From an uncultured Paracoccaceae bacterium (lineage in GTDB: Bacteria; Pseudomonadota; Alphaproteobacteria; Rhodobacterales; Rhodobacteraceae): a stretch of DNA of 64,000 nt. Made by a program: the position numbers and the translations under genes. Shown here one piece after another: positions 31,474 through 40,588 of the stretch; position 1 is the first letter of the stretch, and every line of letters starts with the position of its first letter. The notes under the pieces are model-generated. The model was not told the DNA's origin, did no database searches, and worked only from the letters and a program-made list of their open reading frames with translations. The stretch lies in NCBI GenBank assembly GCA_947503965.1, contig CANNFU010000006.1, forward strand, positions 1 to 64,000. Reading direction: 5' to 3'.

Positions 31474-32150
31474 AGCTGTCGGCGGATCTTTTGACATTTT
31501 CGGACCGGCTTGGGCACAAGTTCTTCAGGCCCGATCTGCTGGTTCGCGCGGTCACCCATTCGTCCATCGTTAGTCCGCATCGGGATGATAATCAGCGCCT
31601 TGAATTTCTGGGTGACCGCGTGCTTGGTCTTGTGATGGCCGAGGCGCTTTTGCAGGCTGACCCGAACGCGCCCGAAGGGTTGCTTGCGCCGCGTTACAAT
31701 GCGCTTGTCCGACGTGAGACTTGTGCCGATGTGGCGCGTCAGATCGACCTTGGCGCGGTTCTGAAATTGGGCCGGTCCGAGATGAAATCAGGCGGGCGGC
31801 GCAAAGAGGCGTTGCTGGCTGATGCGATGGAGGCTGTGATCGCCGCGATCTATCAAGATGCCGGGTTTGAGGCCGCGCGCCGGGTTATCCTGCATCTATG
31901 GGGTGCCCGCATCCATAACGTGGCCGATGATGCGCGAGACGCAAAAACCGCGTTGCAGGAATGGGCGCAGGCCCGGGGCGAGGTGCCGCCGACCTATGTG
32001 GAGGTCGCGCGCACTGGACCAGACCACCAGCCGGTGTTTACGATTGAGGTACGGCTGGCCTCTGGCCCGTTTGAACAGGCAACCGCAGGGTCCAAACGGC
32101 AGGCCGAACAGGCCGCCGCCGCTGCTTTGCTAAAGAAAGTTGATCAATGA
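31470..32150 (+). CDS. rnc: Ribonuclease III
   Basis: A 226-residue RNase III: the nuclease domain has the signature [20 protein letters not shown] (about 40-59) and the second acidic cluster [17 protein letters not shown], followed by a C-terminal dsRNA-binding domain ([14 protein letters not shown] to the end, with [15 protein letters not shown]). It processes rRNA precursors and structured mRNAs. GTG start overlapping lepB; the stop overlaps era by 4 bases. Confidence 0.96.
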   Translation: MKLSADLLTFSDRLGHKFFRPDLLVRAVTHSSIVSPHRDDNQRLEFLGDRVLGLVMAEALLQADPNAPEGLLAPRYNALVRRETCADVARQIDLGAVLKLGRSEMKSGGRRKEALLADAMEAVIAAIYQDAGFEAARRVILHLWGARIHNVADDARDAKTALQEWAQARGEVPPTYVEVARTGPDHQPVFTIEVRLASGPFEQATAGSKRQAEQAAAAALLKKVDQ

Positions 32151-33064
32151 CCGACACCCCGACCAAAGCTGGCTTTGTCGCCCTGATCGGTGAACCGAAC
32201 GCGGGCAAATCCACGCTGTTGAACCGCATGGTGGGTGCAAAAGTATCCATCGTGACGCACAAGGTGCAGACCACCCGTGCCCGTATCCGCGGTGTGGCGA
32301 TGCGGGATAACGCACAGCTGATCTTTATCGACACGCCGGGCCTTTTCAAACCGCGCCGCCGGTTGGACCGGGCCATGGTCGCCGCCGCCTGGGGCGGAGC
32401 GGCGGATGCAGATTTGGTTGTCTTGATGATCGAGGCACATCGCGGCATGACGGACGGGGTCAAGGCGATCCTTGAAACGCTGGCCGACCGTGCAGGTAAA
32501 AGCCCGGTCGCGCTGGCCATCAACAAGATCGACAAGGTGAAGTCAGAGGTACTTCTCGCGCTCACCAAGGACTTGAACGACGCCTATCCCTTCGCCGAAA
32601 CCTTCATGATTTCCGCCGAAAAGGGGCATGGCTGCGACGCTTTGCGTGACTGGCTTGTCACGCAGGTGCCGGAGGGTCCGTTCCTTTACCCCGAAGATCA
32701 GATCGCCGATCTCCCCTTGCGGATGATCGCCGCCGAAATGACTCGGGAAAAGCTGACCCTGCGCCTGCATCAGGAACTGCCTTACGAGCTGACCGTCGAG
32801 ACCGAGAATTGGGAAGAACGCAAAGACGGTTCGGCCCGGATTGACCAGCTGATCTATGTCGCCCGTGACGGACATAAAGGCATCGTGCTGGGCAAAGGTG
32901 GTGAAACCGTCAAGGCGATCAGTCAAGCCGCGCGGCTGGAGCTGGAGGAATTTCTAGGTCGCCGCGTGCACCTGTTTGTCAAAGTGAAAGTGCGACCCAA
33001 CTGGCTGGAAGAATCCGAGCGTTACTCCGAAATGGGCCTCGATTTCAAAGATGGGAATGTATAG
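32147..33064 (+). CDS. era: GTPase Era
   Basis: A 305-residue GTPase. G1 is [17 protein letters not shown]2 follows in [12 protein letters not shown]3 is DTPGLFKP, G4 is NKID and G5 is SAEKG; the C-terminal KH domain includes [28 protein letters not shown]. Era binds the 3' end of 16S rRNA and checks 30S maturation. It is directly downstream of rnc with a 4-base overlap. Confidence 0.96.
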   Translation: MTDTPTKAGFVALIGEPNAGKSTLLNRMVGAKVSIVTHKVQTTRARIRGVAMRDNAQLIFIDTPGLFKPRRRLDRAMVAAAWGGAADADLVVLMIEAHRGMTDGVKAILETLADRAGKSPVALAINKIDKVKSEVLLALTKDLNDAYPFAETFMISAEKGHGCDALRDWLVTQVPEGPFLYPEDQIADLPLRMIAAEMTREKLTLRLHQELPYELTVETENWEERKDGSARIDQLIYVARDGHKGIVLGKGGETVKAISQAARLELEEFLGRRVHLFVKVKVRPNWLEESERYSEMGLDFKDGNV

Positions 33065-33071
33065 CCCACCC

Positions 33072-33092
33072 GTCCCGGGCCTGACCCGGGAC
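33072..33092. repeat. CCCGGG-type palindromic intergenic repeat
   Basis: GTCCCGGG (33072-33079), spacer CCTGA, CCCGGGAC (33085-33092), eight bases after the era stop. Arms are perfect. Elements of this form are frequent between genes in alphaproteobacteria, as I recall them. It could act as a 3'-end stem in the era-DUF1491 message. Confidence 0.7.
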
Positions 33093-33106
33093 CTCATGGT
33101 CGGCCC

Positions 33107-33433
33107 ATGAAACTGACAGCCGACATCTGGGTGTCCGCCTATCTGACCCGGCTGCGCCTGCAAGAGATCCCCGCCTTTGTCGTCAAACGCGGCGACGCAA
33201 CCGCTGGCGCGGTGCTGGTCAAGCTGAACACGCTGGACGGTAACGCCTGCTGCTATCAGCGCAGCTTCGATCTGATGACTGGCGAGCGGCAGTGGATGAT
33301 ACTGTCCGACGGCGCTGAGAGGGACGTGGATGCCTCCATCGCCAAACAACGCAGTTTCGATCCCGACCTTTGGGTGATCGAGGTTGAGGATAAACAGGGC
33401 CGGCATCTGTTGGATGAGCCAGGGCTGAATTAA
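33107..33433 (+). CDS. DUF1491 family protein
   Basis: A 108-residue soluble protein. It matches the DUF1491 layout throughout: LTADIWVSAYLTRLRLQEIPAFVVKRGDATAGAVLVKLN, then ERDVDASIAKQRSFDPDLWVIEVED and a C-terminal HLLDEPGL. The family is nearly restricted to alphaproteobacteria, usually between era and recO, and has no known function. Confidence 0.9.
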   Translation: MKLTADIWVSAYLTRLRLQEIPAFVVKRGDATAGAVLVKLNTLDGNACCYQRSFDLMTGERQWMILSDGAERDVDASIAKQRSFDPDLWVIEVEDKQGRHLLDEPGLN

Positions 33434-33440
33434 CTTTTTG

Positions 33441-33470
33441 GCCTCCGGCGGGAGTATTTGAGGCAAGATG
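33441..33470 (+). repeat. Interspersed repeat copy 1 (CTCCGGCGGGAGTATTT type)
   Basis: GCCTCCGGCGGGAGTATTT followed by gaGGCAAGATG, beginning 8 bases after the DUF1491 stop. A second copy in opposite orientation lies at 33597-33626. The GGCAAGATG end also pairs with CATCTTGCC at 33481-33489 to form a local 9-bp hairpin with a 10-base loop. I recall this sequence as abundant in Rhodobacteraceae intergenic DNA. Confidence 0.85.
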
Positions 33471-33489
33471 ATAGAAAAACCATCTTGCC
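33462..33489. terminator. Hairpin formed by repeat copy 1
   Basis: GGCAAGATG (33462-33470) and CATCTTGCC (33481-33489), loop 10 bases, 29 bases after the DUF1491 stop. TCTTGCG follows, so the U-run is weak. It may act as the 3' end of the lepB-rnc-era-DUF1491 message. Confidence 0.5.
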
Positions 33490-33596
33490 TCTTGCGATAA
33501 GCTACAATTGTTGCCCATCACCTTGCACGGCCATCGGCTCTCCAGCCTGTACCGTAGGGCATGATTACCTTGTCTTGGTTAAGGATTCTTGAACAT

Positions 33597-33626
33597 CATC
33601 TTGCCAAAAATACTCCCGCCGGAGGC
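33597..33626 (-). repeat. Interspersed repeat copy 2, inverted
   Basis: CATCTTGCC then AAAAATACTCCCGCCGGAGGC: the reverse complement of copy 1 with two differing bases (TT versus GA within the centre). Copies 1 and 2 flank 126 bases and can pair into one long cruciform or mRNA stem upstream of recO. Confidence 0.85.
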
Positions 33627-33707
33627 TTCTGACCTATCCAGTTGCGATCCCTTGCATCTTTCATGGGTGCGGTCTGTTATGGCACCCATGAAGCGCGCAG
33701 GCATGAC

Positions 33708-34436
33708 ATGATCGAATGGACGGATGAGGCCGCGCTTTTGGCGACTCGCCCCTTTGGCGAGACATCCGTGATTATCGAGGTGTTCAGCGAAAACCACGGG
33801 CGTCACGTAGGTGTTGTGCGCGGGGGAACCAGCCGAAAAGTCGCACCCGTCCTGCAACCTGGCGCACAGCTTTCGGTGACGTGGAAGGCGCGGCTGGACA
33901 GCCATATGGGGTCATTCACCGTAGAGCCGATCCGCAGCCGGGCTGCCGCCGCCATGGGCGACCGGCTGGCGCTTGCGGGCCTTAACGCTGTCTGTGCCCT
34001 GCTCGCCATGGTTTTGCCCGAACGCGAAACCCACCCACCGCTTTACGAACGCACGATCAATCTGCTCGATCTGCTGGGTCAGTCTGACGTCTGGCCGCTG
34101 GCCTATTTGCGCTGGGAACAGGCGTTGCTTGAGGAAATGGGTTTCGGTCTGGACCTGAGCGCCTGCGCTGCCCTTGGGACCAATCAGGACCTTGCTTTTG
34201 TATCCCCGAAATCCGGCCGCGCCGTCAGCAGGGTGGGTGCAGGGGAATGGGCGGATCGGCTGTTGCCGCTGCCGCCGGTGCTCGCCGGGCAGGGGGATGC
34301 ATCCAACCCGGAAATTGTCACGGCCTTGGGCACCACGGGCTTTTTTATTAAAAACCGGTTGATCCAAAGCCTGGGCGACAAACCCATGCCCGAAGCACGC
34401 GCGCGACTGATCGCGGCCATCGGGCGGTTGGGTTAA
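33708..34436 (+). CDS. recO: DNA repair protein RecO
   Basis: A 242-residue RecO: N-terminal OB fold ([28 protein letters not shown]... [28 protein letters not shown]) and helical C-terminal domain. The zinc Cys set of many RecO proteins is not complete here, which is common in alphaproteobacteria. RecO loads RecA onto SSB-coated DNA with RecR. I start at 33708, where the OB fold begins; the frame is open 22 codons upstream. Its 3' end overlaps the convergent epimerase gene by 4 bases. Confidence 0.93.
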   Translation: MIEWTDEAALLATRPFGETSVIIEVFSENHGRHVGVVRGGTSRKVAPVLQPGAQLSVTWKARLDSHMGSFTVEPIRSRAAAAMGDRLALAGLNAVCALLAMVLPERETHPPLYERTINLLDLLGQSDVWPLAYLRWEQALLEEMGFGLDLSACAALGTNQDLAFVSPKSGRAVSRVGAGEWADRLLPLPPVLAGQGDASNPEIVTALGTTGFFIKNRLIQSLGDKPMPEARARLIAAIGRLG

Positions 34437-35461
34437 ACCAGCCCGTTGTCGATCAGGTGTTTCGCACAGGCCACGATGCTTTTTTGCGATTGCCGCATCC
34501 CGCGCCCCAATGTGGCGATGGCGCGGCTGTTATCCATCTTTTGTTCCTGACCCAGTGCAGGGATGATGGATTTGATCGCCGGGTCGAACAGGGCCAGAAA
34601 CCGCACGACAAAATTGGGGGCCAGGCGGGTCACGATCTTTCGATCCGGAAACGCCGCCTTGATCGCCTTGGCCATGTCCACGAACCAGATGAACCGATCC
34701 ACGGTCATGATCCGCTGACCAAAGGTTTCGGGTTTATCGATCACGCTCACATGCATTTCGGCCACATCCAGCACATCAACCGACCCGAACCCGAAATGCG
34801 GCAGCATCGGATCCTTGGCCTTCAGGATGCGTTCAATCACGCCGACTGAAGTGCTGAACTTGTTATCAAGCGGGGGACCAACGACGAAGCCGGGATTGAC
34901 CATCGTCAGGTTCATCTCTGGCGCATGATCGCGCTGAAAATCCCATGCGGCCTTTTCGGCCAATGTCTTGGACTTGCCATAGGCCGTGACTGCAGGATCA
35001 TCAGGGTCCGTCCAGTTCGTTTCGTCATAGCTGCTGTCACCGGGGGGCAGGGCCGAGCCGCTGATTGCGACCGTTGATGACGTCATGATGACCCGCCTGA
35101 CGCCGGCCTGATATGCGGCTTTCAATGCACGTAGTGCACCATCAACCGCCGGACGGATCAGTTCATCATCGTTTTTAGGCTGCGTCATGGGAAAGGGCGA
35201 CGCCGTGTGCATCAGCACATCAATACCATCCATCGCCGCATTCCAGCCGTCATCCGACGACAGATCCAGCGCGACGAATGTCAGCCTTTTGTCCAGATCG
35301 CTGTCATCGCTCAGATGCGGACGCACCGCCGCTGTCACCTCGTCCGCGCGTGACAGACTGCGCACCGTGCCGCGGACGTGATAGCCTGCCTCAAGCAGTT
35401 GCAGCGCGATATGCTTGGCGATGTAACCGGACGCGCCGGTCAGAAGAACGGTCTGGGGCAT
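34433..35461 (-). CDS. NAD-dependent epimerase/reductase, cinnamoyl-CoA-reductase-like
   Basis: A 342-residue extended SDR. The cofactor motif is [21 protein letters not shown], the catalytic set is Ser in [12 protein letters not shown] and Tyr/Lys in [13 protein letters not shown], and the substrate region [12 protein letters not shown] follows. These are features of the dihydroflavonol-4-reductase/aldehyde-reductase group, which reduces aldehydes or ketones with NADPH. AGGAG lies five bases before the ATG at 35461, with GTG at 35467 as an alternative. The Shine-Dalgarno lies inside a perfect inverted repeat. Confidence 0.85.
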   Translation of the reverse strand: MPQTVLLTGASGYIAKHIALQLLEAGYHVRGTVRSLSRADEVTAAVRPHLSDDSDLDKRLTFVALDLSSDDGWNAAMDGIDVLMHTASPFPMTQPKNDDELIRPAVDGALRALKAAYQAGVRRVIMTSSTVAISGSALPPGDSSYDETNWTDPDDPAVTAYGKSKTLAEKAAWDFQRDHAPEMNLTMVNPGFVVGPPLDNKFSTSVGVIERILKAKDPMLPHFGFGSVDVLDVAEMHVSVIDKPETFGQRIMTVDRFIWFVDMAKAIKAAFPDRKIVTRLAPNFVVRFLALFDPAIKSIIPALGQEQKMDNSRAIATLGRGMRQSQKSIVACAKHLIDNGLV

Positions 35462-35467
35462 GATCAC

Positions 35468-35497
35468 TCCTATCTAAACTATTCGGTTTAGATAGGA
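35468..35497 (-). promoter_or_regulatory. Perfect inverted repeat over the epimerase Shine-Dalgarno
   Basis: TCCTATCTAAAC (35468-35479), spacer TATTCG, GTTTAGATAGGA (35486-35497): 12-base perfect arms, about six bases upstream of the ATG. It could be a repressor operator (TetR-like size and AAAC/GTTT core), or an mRNA stem hiding the AGGA of the ribosome-binding site. There is no regulator gene next to it. Confidence 0.7.
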
Positions 35498-35521
35498 TGC
35501 CTGCTTAAAAGGTCCAGAGGA

Positions 35522-37207
35522 TCAGTCCAGAAGCCGCCGCGCAATGACCTGCGCCTGAATTTCCGCCGCCCCTTCAAAGATGTTGAGGATACGCGCGTCA
35601 CACAGGATGCGGCTGATCTTGTATTCCAGGGCAAAGCCGTTGCCGCCGTGGATTTGCAGCGCGTTATCGGCACAGGCCCAAGCAACACGCGCCCCAAGCA
35701 GCTTCGCCATCCCGGCCTCAAGATCACACCGGCGGTCATTGTCCTTTTCATGCGCACTGAAATAGGTCAGCTGCCGGGCGACGGTGATCTCTACCGCCAT
35801 CATGGCCAGCTTGCCTGCCACACGGGGGAAGTTGATCAGCGCCTTGCCGAATTGTTTGCGGTCCTGGGCATATTTCATGCCTTCGTCCAAGGCTGATTGC
35901 GCCACACCCACCGCGCGGGCCGCGGTCTGGATGCGCGCACTTTCGAAGGTCTGCATCAGCTGTTTGAAACCCTGCCCTTCGGTTTCGCCCAACAGGTTCT
36001 CACCCTTCACCTTGAAGTCATCAAAGTTCAGCGTGTATTCCTTCATTCCGCGATAACCCAGCACTTCGATCTCACCACCTGAGATACCGGGGTCCTGCCA
36101 GGGTTCTTCATCCGTGCCGGGTGTCTTTTCCGCCAGGAACATCGATAGACCCTTGTAATTGTCTGTGTCCGGAATGGTCCGCGCCAGCACGGTCATCACA
36201 TGGGTGCGGGCGGCGTGCGTGATCCATGTTTTGTTGCCGGTGATGATCCAGTCATCGCCATCTTTGCGCGCGCGGGTGCGCAGCGATCCTAGGTCTGATC
36301 CGGTGTTGGGCTCCGTAAACACCGCCGTTGGCAAAATCTCGGCCGATGCCAGACCGGGCAGCCATTTTTCCTTTTGCGCGTCCGTGCCGCCGCAGATGAT
36401 CAACTCTGCCGCAATCTCGGACCGGGTGCCAAGCGAGCCGACACCGATATAACCGCGCGATAGTTCCTCAGACACGACGCACATCGACGCCTTGGACAGG
36501 CCAAAGCCGCCATATTCCTCGGGGATCGTCAGCCCAAAGACACCCATTTCGGCCATTTCATTGATGATCTCCATCGGGATCAATTCATCCTTCAGGTGCC
36601 ATTCATGGGCGTAAGGTTCGACCTTTTCGATGCTAAAGCGGCGGAATTGTTCGCGGATCATCTCCAGCTCTTCATCCAGACCGGATGCGCCGACGGTGAT
36701 GTTCGCGGATTGCTCTTCCATCAACTCAACCAACCGCGCCCGCGCGGCCTGCGTATTGCCTGATTGCGTCAGGGTCATCACGGCAGGTTCCATCAGCGCA
36801 CGCATGTCGTCCTGGGACAGGCCGATATCCTGCAACCGGACAATTTCGCCCTGGTTCATCTGGATGCCGCCATAGATCTGCCAAAGGTATTCGCCAAAGG
36901 CGATCTGATGGATCAATTGTTCGACTTCGCCAAATTTGCCCGCCTCTTGCAGGCGTTCGGCCCAGCGCTGCATCTGGTGCAGCGATTGGGCATATGTGGC
37001 CAGCCAGGCCAGCCCGTGGGCGGCGGTTTGGTATTCTTCGATCAGTGCGCCGGAAACACGGCCCTGCTCTGTGACCATCCCGCGCACTGCATCTTTGGCG
37101 CGGCTCAGAATATCATCCACCGGCGGCAGCGATGCGGCGGTGAGGTGCAGCAGGTCCGCCAGAATCGGGTTCGTTTTCAACGTCATGTCCTGACCATCAT
37201 GCGGCAT
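35522..37207 (-). CDS. mcd: (2S)-methylsuccinyl-CoA dehydrogenase (acyl-CoA dehydrogenase family)
   Basis: A 561-residue flavoprotein. Residues about 165-561 are a normal acyl-CoA dehydrogenase (FGLTIPEEYGGFGLSKASM, FTEPNTGSDLGSLRTRA, ITGNKTWITHA, EGQGFKQLMQTFESARI, IHGGNGFALEYKISRIL, and the terminal FEGAAEIQAQVIARRLLD). An N-terminal extension of about 160 residues with HGLAWLATYAQSL, FGEVEQLIHQIAFGEYLWQI and GGIQMNQGEIVR is, to my knowledge, specific to Mcd of the ethylmalonyl-CoA pathway of acetate assimilation. AAGGA fixes the ATG at 37207. The next gene downstream is the epimerase/reductase, 60 bases away. Confidence 0.8.
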   Translation of the reverse strand: MPHDGQDMTLKTNPILADLLHLTAASLPPVDDILSRAKDAVRGMVTEQGRVSGALIEEYQTAAHGLAWLATYAQSLHQMQRWAERLQEAGKFGEVEQLIHQIAFGEYLWQIYGGIQMNQGEIVRLQDIGLSQDDMRALMEPAVMTLTQSGNTQAARARLVELMEEQSANITVGASGLDEELEMIREQFRRFSIEKVEPYAHEWHLKDELIPMEIINEMAEMGVFGLTIPEEYGGFGLSKASMCVVSEELSRGYIGVGSLGTRSEIAAELIICGGTDAQKEKWLPGLASAEILPTAVFTEPNTGSDLGSLRTRARKDGDDWIITGNKTWITHAARTHVMTVLARTIPDTDNYKGLSMFLAEKTPGTDEEPWQDPGISGGEIEVLGYRGMKEYTLNFDDFKVKGENLLGETEGQGFKQLMQTFESARIQTAARAVGVAQSALDEGMKYAQDRKQFGKALINFPRVAGKLAMMAVEITVARQLTYFSAHEKDNDRRCDLEAGMAKLLGARVAWACADNALQIHGGNGFALEYKISRILCDARILNIFEGAAEIQAQVIARRLLD

Positions 37208-37354
37208 CTGGGGAATCCTTTCAATTTGCAGGTGCAGAGATAAAGTGTTTGCAGTTGCAGCGCAATAATAATTCACAAAAGATGTTTCCTGTGAATAATA
37301 GTGTCGCGTTCACTTTGATAATGCAGTCTTCGATCTGACGGCGTAAGAGGGCAT

Positions 37355-38125
37355 ATGGACGCGATTTTCCTTACTCTGCCCCCTGCACTGTTTGCCTTTG
37401 CCTGTGCCGTCACCTTTGTGGGTGGGTTCGTCAAAGGGGCGGTGGGTTTCGCGATGCCGCTGGTCATGATTTCCGGGATGGGCATCCTGATTGATCCGCA
37501 GATCGTGGTGGCCTGTATCGTGATCCCGATTCTGATCGGCAACGGGTTGCAAGTGGCCCGCGCTGGTCTGGGGCCAGCGAGGGACGCTGTGCGCGAGCAC
37601 TGGCGCTATATCACGCTGGTCTGCGTGATGATCCTGATCTCGGCGCAGTTTCTCAAAAGTATTCCAACGGATGCGATGTTCATCGTATTGGGGGTGCCGG
37701 TTGTTGTGCTCTGCGCCATCCAGATTGCAGGATGGCGCCCGTCCATCAGCCCGCGATGGCGCAGGCCGTTTGAATGGACAGCAGGCACGCTGTCGGGCAC
37801 ATTGGGCGGTCTGGCCGGGACCTGGGGGCCGCCGACAGTGTTGTACCTGCTTGCACTGAACACACCGCGGGATCGGCAGATGGCCGTGCAGGGTGTGATC
37901 TATGGGCTGGGGTCGGTGATGCTGTTTCTGGGGCATCTGCAATCGGGCATCCTGAACGCGCAGACATGGCCGGTATCGGCGGCGCTGGTGATTCCGGCCC
38001 TGATGGGCATGTGGGTTGGGTTCAAGCTGGGCGACCGTTTTGATCAGGACCGGTTCCGGCGCGTGACGCTGTGGGTCCTGGTCATCGCCGGGGTGAACCT
38101 GATCCGACGGGGCGTGATGGGTTAG
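37355..38125 (+). CDS. TSUP-family (TauE/SafE) permease
   Basis: A 256-residue polytopic protein with two homologous halves. VTFVGGFVKGAVGFAMPLVM (about 20-40) and the second-half GTLSGTLGGLAGTWGPPTVLYLL are the G-rich signatures of sulfite/organosulfonate exporters. About eight membrane segments. Substrate in this organism unknown; the family carries sulfite, sulfoacetate or other small anions. The 147 bases upstream hold divergent promoters shared with mcd. It overlaps the DUF3859 gene stop by 4 bases, convergently. Confidence 0.85.
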   Translation: MDAIFLTLPPALFAFACAVTFVGGFVKGAVGFAMPLVMISGMGILIDPQIVVACIVIPILIGNGLQVARAGLGPARDAVREHWRYITLVCVMILISAQFLKSIPTDAMFIVLGVPVVVLCAIQIAGWRPSISPRWRRPFEWTAGTLSGTLGGLAGTWGPPTVLYLLALNTPRDRQMAVQGVIYGLGSVMLFLGHLQSGILNAQTWPVSAALVIPALMGMWVGFKLGDRFDQDRFRRVTLWVLVIAGVNLIRRGVMG

Positions 38126-38682
38126 GATAAAAGGTCCAGATAGCCGCAGACACCGGCCAGTTCCGGCACAAGATGAGGCGGCACAACCTCGAAGTCGACC
38201 TGATACAGCACCTCTTCATCGCGCATCGCCGTCATGGTCCACGCGCCGGGCAACAATTCATAGCTGTAATCGAACTGATAAAAGGTCAGCGATGGCGCGA
38301 CATCATTGACCCGGGTCAGAAAGCTCTGGCTTTCCACTGCCTCATTACCCATCGCAGGGTGCGTGACGACCATCGTGACCTGGTTGATCCCGCCTGCAAT
38401 GGGCGTCTGTGCCTTCACGCCAAAGCCGATGCCCAAAACAGCCGGAACCACCCGCGCGTTCGAAACAAAGGGCGGTTCTTCGTCAATCAAATGCGTGGTG
38501 CCCGCAATCGTATCGGGTGCGGGGGTGGATCCCACCGTCTGGGGCGGGCAGATGATCCCCGCTTGCATGACCGAAATGTCCGGGCTGACCGGTACGGGCG
38601 AAATCGCAACATCCGCCATGGCAAACGCCGCTGACACAGAAAGTGCAGCGGCGTAGATCATGCAAGGTGAAACGAACTTCAT
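38122..38682 (-). CDS. Secreted DUF3859-type protein
   Basis: A 186-residue protein with a signal peptide (MKFVSPCMIYAAALSVSAAF, cleavage near AMADV). The body has RVVPAVLGIGFGVKAQ, NQVTMVVTHPAMG and YSYELLPGAWTMTAMRDEEVLYQVDFEVV, which fits the DUF3859 family as I remember it; no function is known. It begins 10 bases after the pckA stop on the same strand and so is probably transcribed with pckA. Confidence 0.65.
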   Translation of the reverse strand: MKFVSPCMIYAAALSVSAAFAMADVAISPVPVSPDISVMQAGIICPPQTVGSTPAPDTIAGTTHLIDEEPPFVSNARVVPAVLGIGFGVKAQTPIAGGINQVTMVVTHPAMGNEAVESQSFLTRVNDVAPSLTFYQFDYSYELLPGAWTMTAMRDEEVLYQVDFEVVPPHLVPELAGVCGYLDLLS

Positions 38683-38692
38683 TTGGCGCGGT

Positions 38693-40291
38693 CTATCCAA
38701 TCGCGGCGGCTTTGACGTCGTCATCAATGAAGGGAACGTATTTCTCAAAGTTGTCGCTGAACATTGTGACCAGCTTACTGGCCTGCGCATCATAGGCGTC
38801 TTTGTCGGCCCATGTCTCACGCGGGTTCAGCAGTTTGTCGTCCAGACCTTCCACGGCAACCGGGACTTCGAAGCCGAAATGCGGGTCCTTGCGGAACTTA
38901 CTTTCGATCAGCGTGCCGTCCAGTGCCGCCGACAAAAGCGCGCGCGTCGCCTTGATCGGCATCCGTGACCCGGTGCCATATGCGCCACCCGTCCAGCCGG
39001 TATTCACCAGCCAGCAGGTCGCACCATGGCTCGCGATTTTCGAGCGGAGCAGGTTGCCATAAACCTCTGGCCTGCGCGGCATGAACGGCGCACCAAAACA
39101 GGTGCTGAATGTCGGCTCAGGTTCCGTTACTCCACGCTCGGTCCCGGCGACCTTGGATGTGAAGCCGGACAGGAAATGATACATCGCCTGTGCTGGTGTC
39201 AGCCGCGCGATGGGGGGCAGCACGCCGAATGCATCGCAGGTCAGCATGATGATATTCTTCGGATGGCCACCCAATGCGGTGTCAGACGCGTTCGAGATGT
39301 AGTTCAGCGGATAGGCGCAACGCATATTCGCGGTCAGGCTGTCATCTTCGAAATCCAGTTCTAATGTGTCTGGGTCAAACACCATATTCTCGATCACCGT
39401 ATGCGGCATCGAACATGTGGCGTAAATCTCGGGCTCTGCCTCGGCGCTCAGATTGATGGTCTTGGCATAACAGCCACCTTCGAAATTGAAGGTGCCACGC
39501 TCTGACCAGCCATGTTCATCATCGCCGATCAAGACACGGGATGGATCGGCAGACAGGGTTGTTTTGCCGGTGCCGGACAGACCAAAGAAGACAGCCGTAT
39601 CAACCGGATTGCCGGGGGCGTGGTTGGCCGAGCAATGCATCGGCATGATGCCTTTTTCCGGCAATATGTAGTTCAACAGGGTGAACACGGATTTCTTGTT
39701 CTCGCCCGCATATTCCGTACCGCCGATCAGGATCAGCTTCGCATCAAAGTTCAGCGCGATCACAGTCTCGGATCGGCAACCATGCTTTTCCGGATCAGCC
39801 TTGAACGTCGGGCAGTTGATGATCGTGAAATCGGGGGTGAAGGTTTCCAGCTCAGATGCGTCCGGGCGGCGCAGCAGATGGCGAATGAACAGACCATGCC
39901 AGGCCAGTTCTGTCACAACGCGCACATCCAGCCGATGTGCCGGGTCCGCCCCACCAAACAGGTCCTGCACGTTGTAGGTGCCGCCCTTCATGTGGGCGAG
40001 CATGTCAGCGTAAAGGACATCGAATTTGGATTGTTCCATCGGCGGATTGTTGTCCCACCAGATCGTATCTTCGACAGATGGGGTGCGGACAACGAATTTG
40101 TCCTTGGGGGAGCGGCCCGTATGCTTGCCGGTGGTGACAAGGAACGTCCCACCCTTGCCCGTCACGCCCTCGCCAGCCGCGACGGCTGCGTCGTGCAGTT
40201 CGGCTTCAGAGCGGTTGTAATACACAGAACCCAGCCCTGTGATGCCTTGATGTTCAAGTTTCATCGATGGGTTGACCGTACCGTGGTCCAT
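38693..40291 (-). CDS. pckA: Phosphoenolpyruvate carboxykinase (ATP)
   Basis: A 532-residue PckA. The family motifs are present: [13 protein letters not shown], the kinase P-loop [13 protein letters not shown] (about 235-247), LIGDDEHGW with the metal-binding acidic pair, [10 protein letters not shown], and the substrate segment [17 protein letters not shown]. It converts oxaloacetate to PEP in gluconeogenesis and so links to acetate use through the ethylmalonyl-CoA pathway (mcd is 3 kb away). AAGGAG precedes the ATG. Two 13-base direct repeats lie about 90-125 bases upstream. Confidence 0.97.
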   Translation of the reverse strand: MDHGTVNPSMKLEHQGITGLGSVYYNRSEAELHDAAVAAGEGVTGKGGTFLVTTGKHTGRSPKDKFVVRTPSVEDTIWWDNNPPMEQSKFDVLYADMLAHMKGGTYNVQDLFGGADPAHRLDVRVVTELAWHGLFIRHLLRRPDASELETFTPDFTIINCPTFKADPEKHGCRSETVIALNFDAKLILIGGTEYAGENKKSVFTLLNYILPEKGIMPMHCSANHAPGNPVDTAVFFGLSGTGKTTLSADPSRVLIGDDEHGWSERGTFNFEGGCYAKTINLSAEAEPEIYATCSMPHTVIENMVFDPDTLELDFEDDSLTANMRCAYPLNYISNASDTALGGHPKNIIMLTCDAFGVLPPIARLTPAQAMYHFLSGFTSKVAGTERGVTEPEPTFSTCFGAPFMPRRPEVYGNLLRSKIASHGATCWLVNTGWTGGAYGTGSRMPIKATRALLSAALDGTLIESKFRKDPHFGFEVPVAVEGLDDKLLNPRETWADKDAYDAQASKLVTMFSDNFEKYVPFIDDDVKAAAIG

Positions 40292-40381
40292 GGGTTCGCT
40301 CCTTTTTGATATGGCCGGATTGGCCAGCGATGCATCTCCATAGCATCAAGTTTTGAAGAGCCGATAGTGCGTCGTAACACA

Positions 40382-40414
40382 GTTAGCGCAACCATTTTGA
40401 TGTTAGCGCAACCA
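40382..40414. promoter_or_regulatory. Tandem 13-base repeats upstream of pckA, candidate LacI-family operators
   Basis: GTTAGCGCAACCA occurs at 40382-40394 and again at 40402-40414, exactly 20 bases (two helical turns) apart. The GCGC core and TGTTAGCGC half-site resemble LacI-family operators; from memory CceR of Rhodobacter sphaeroides, which controls pckA, has a TGTTAGCGC-type site. The repeats are seen; the regulator is inferred. The remaining 297 bases between pckA and chvI contain no gene. Confidence 0.6.
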
Positions 40415-40588
40415 AGTGCGTCCGCATCTTTGCAAAGGGGCGAAACAAGGGCTGTTTTGGTAAAAATGAACCAAATACGGCAATATTGTGGCAAAAGCCC
40501 AGTTAGGGATTGATTCGTTTAGATAAAACGATGAAAACTCGTGCAACAGGGCGAAAAACATAAATAAGTCGTTTGAGGGAAGATACGC

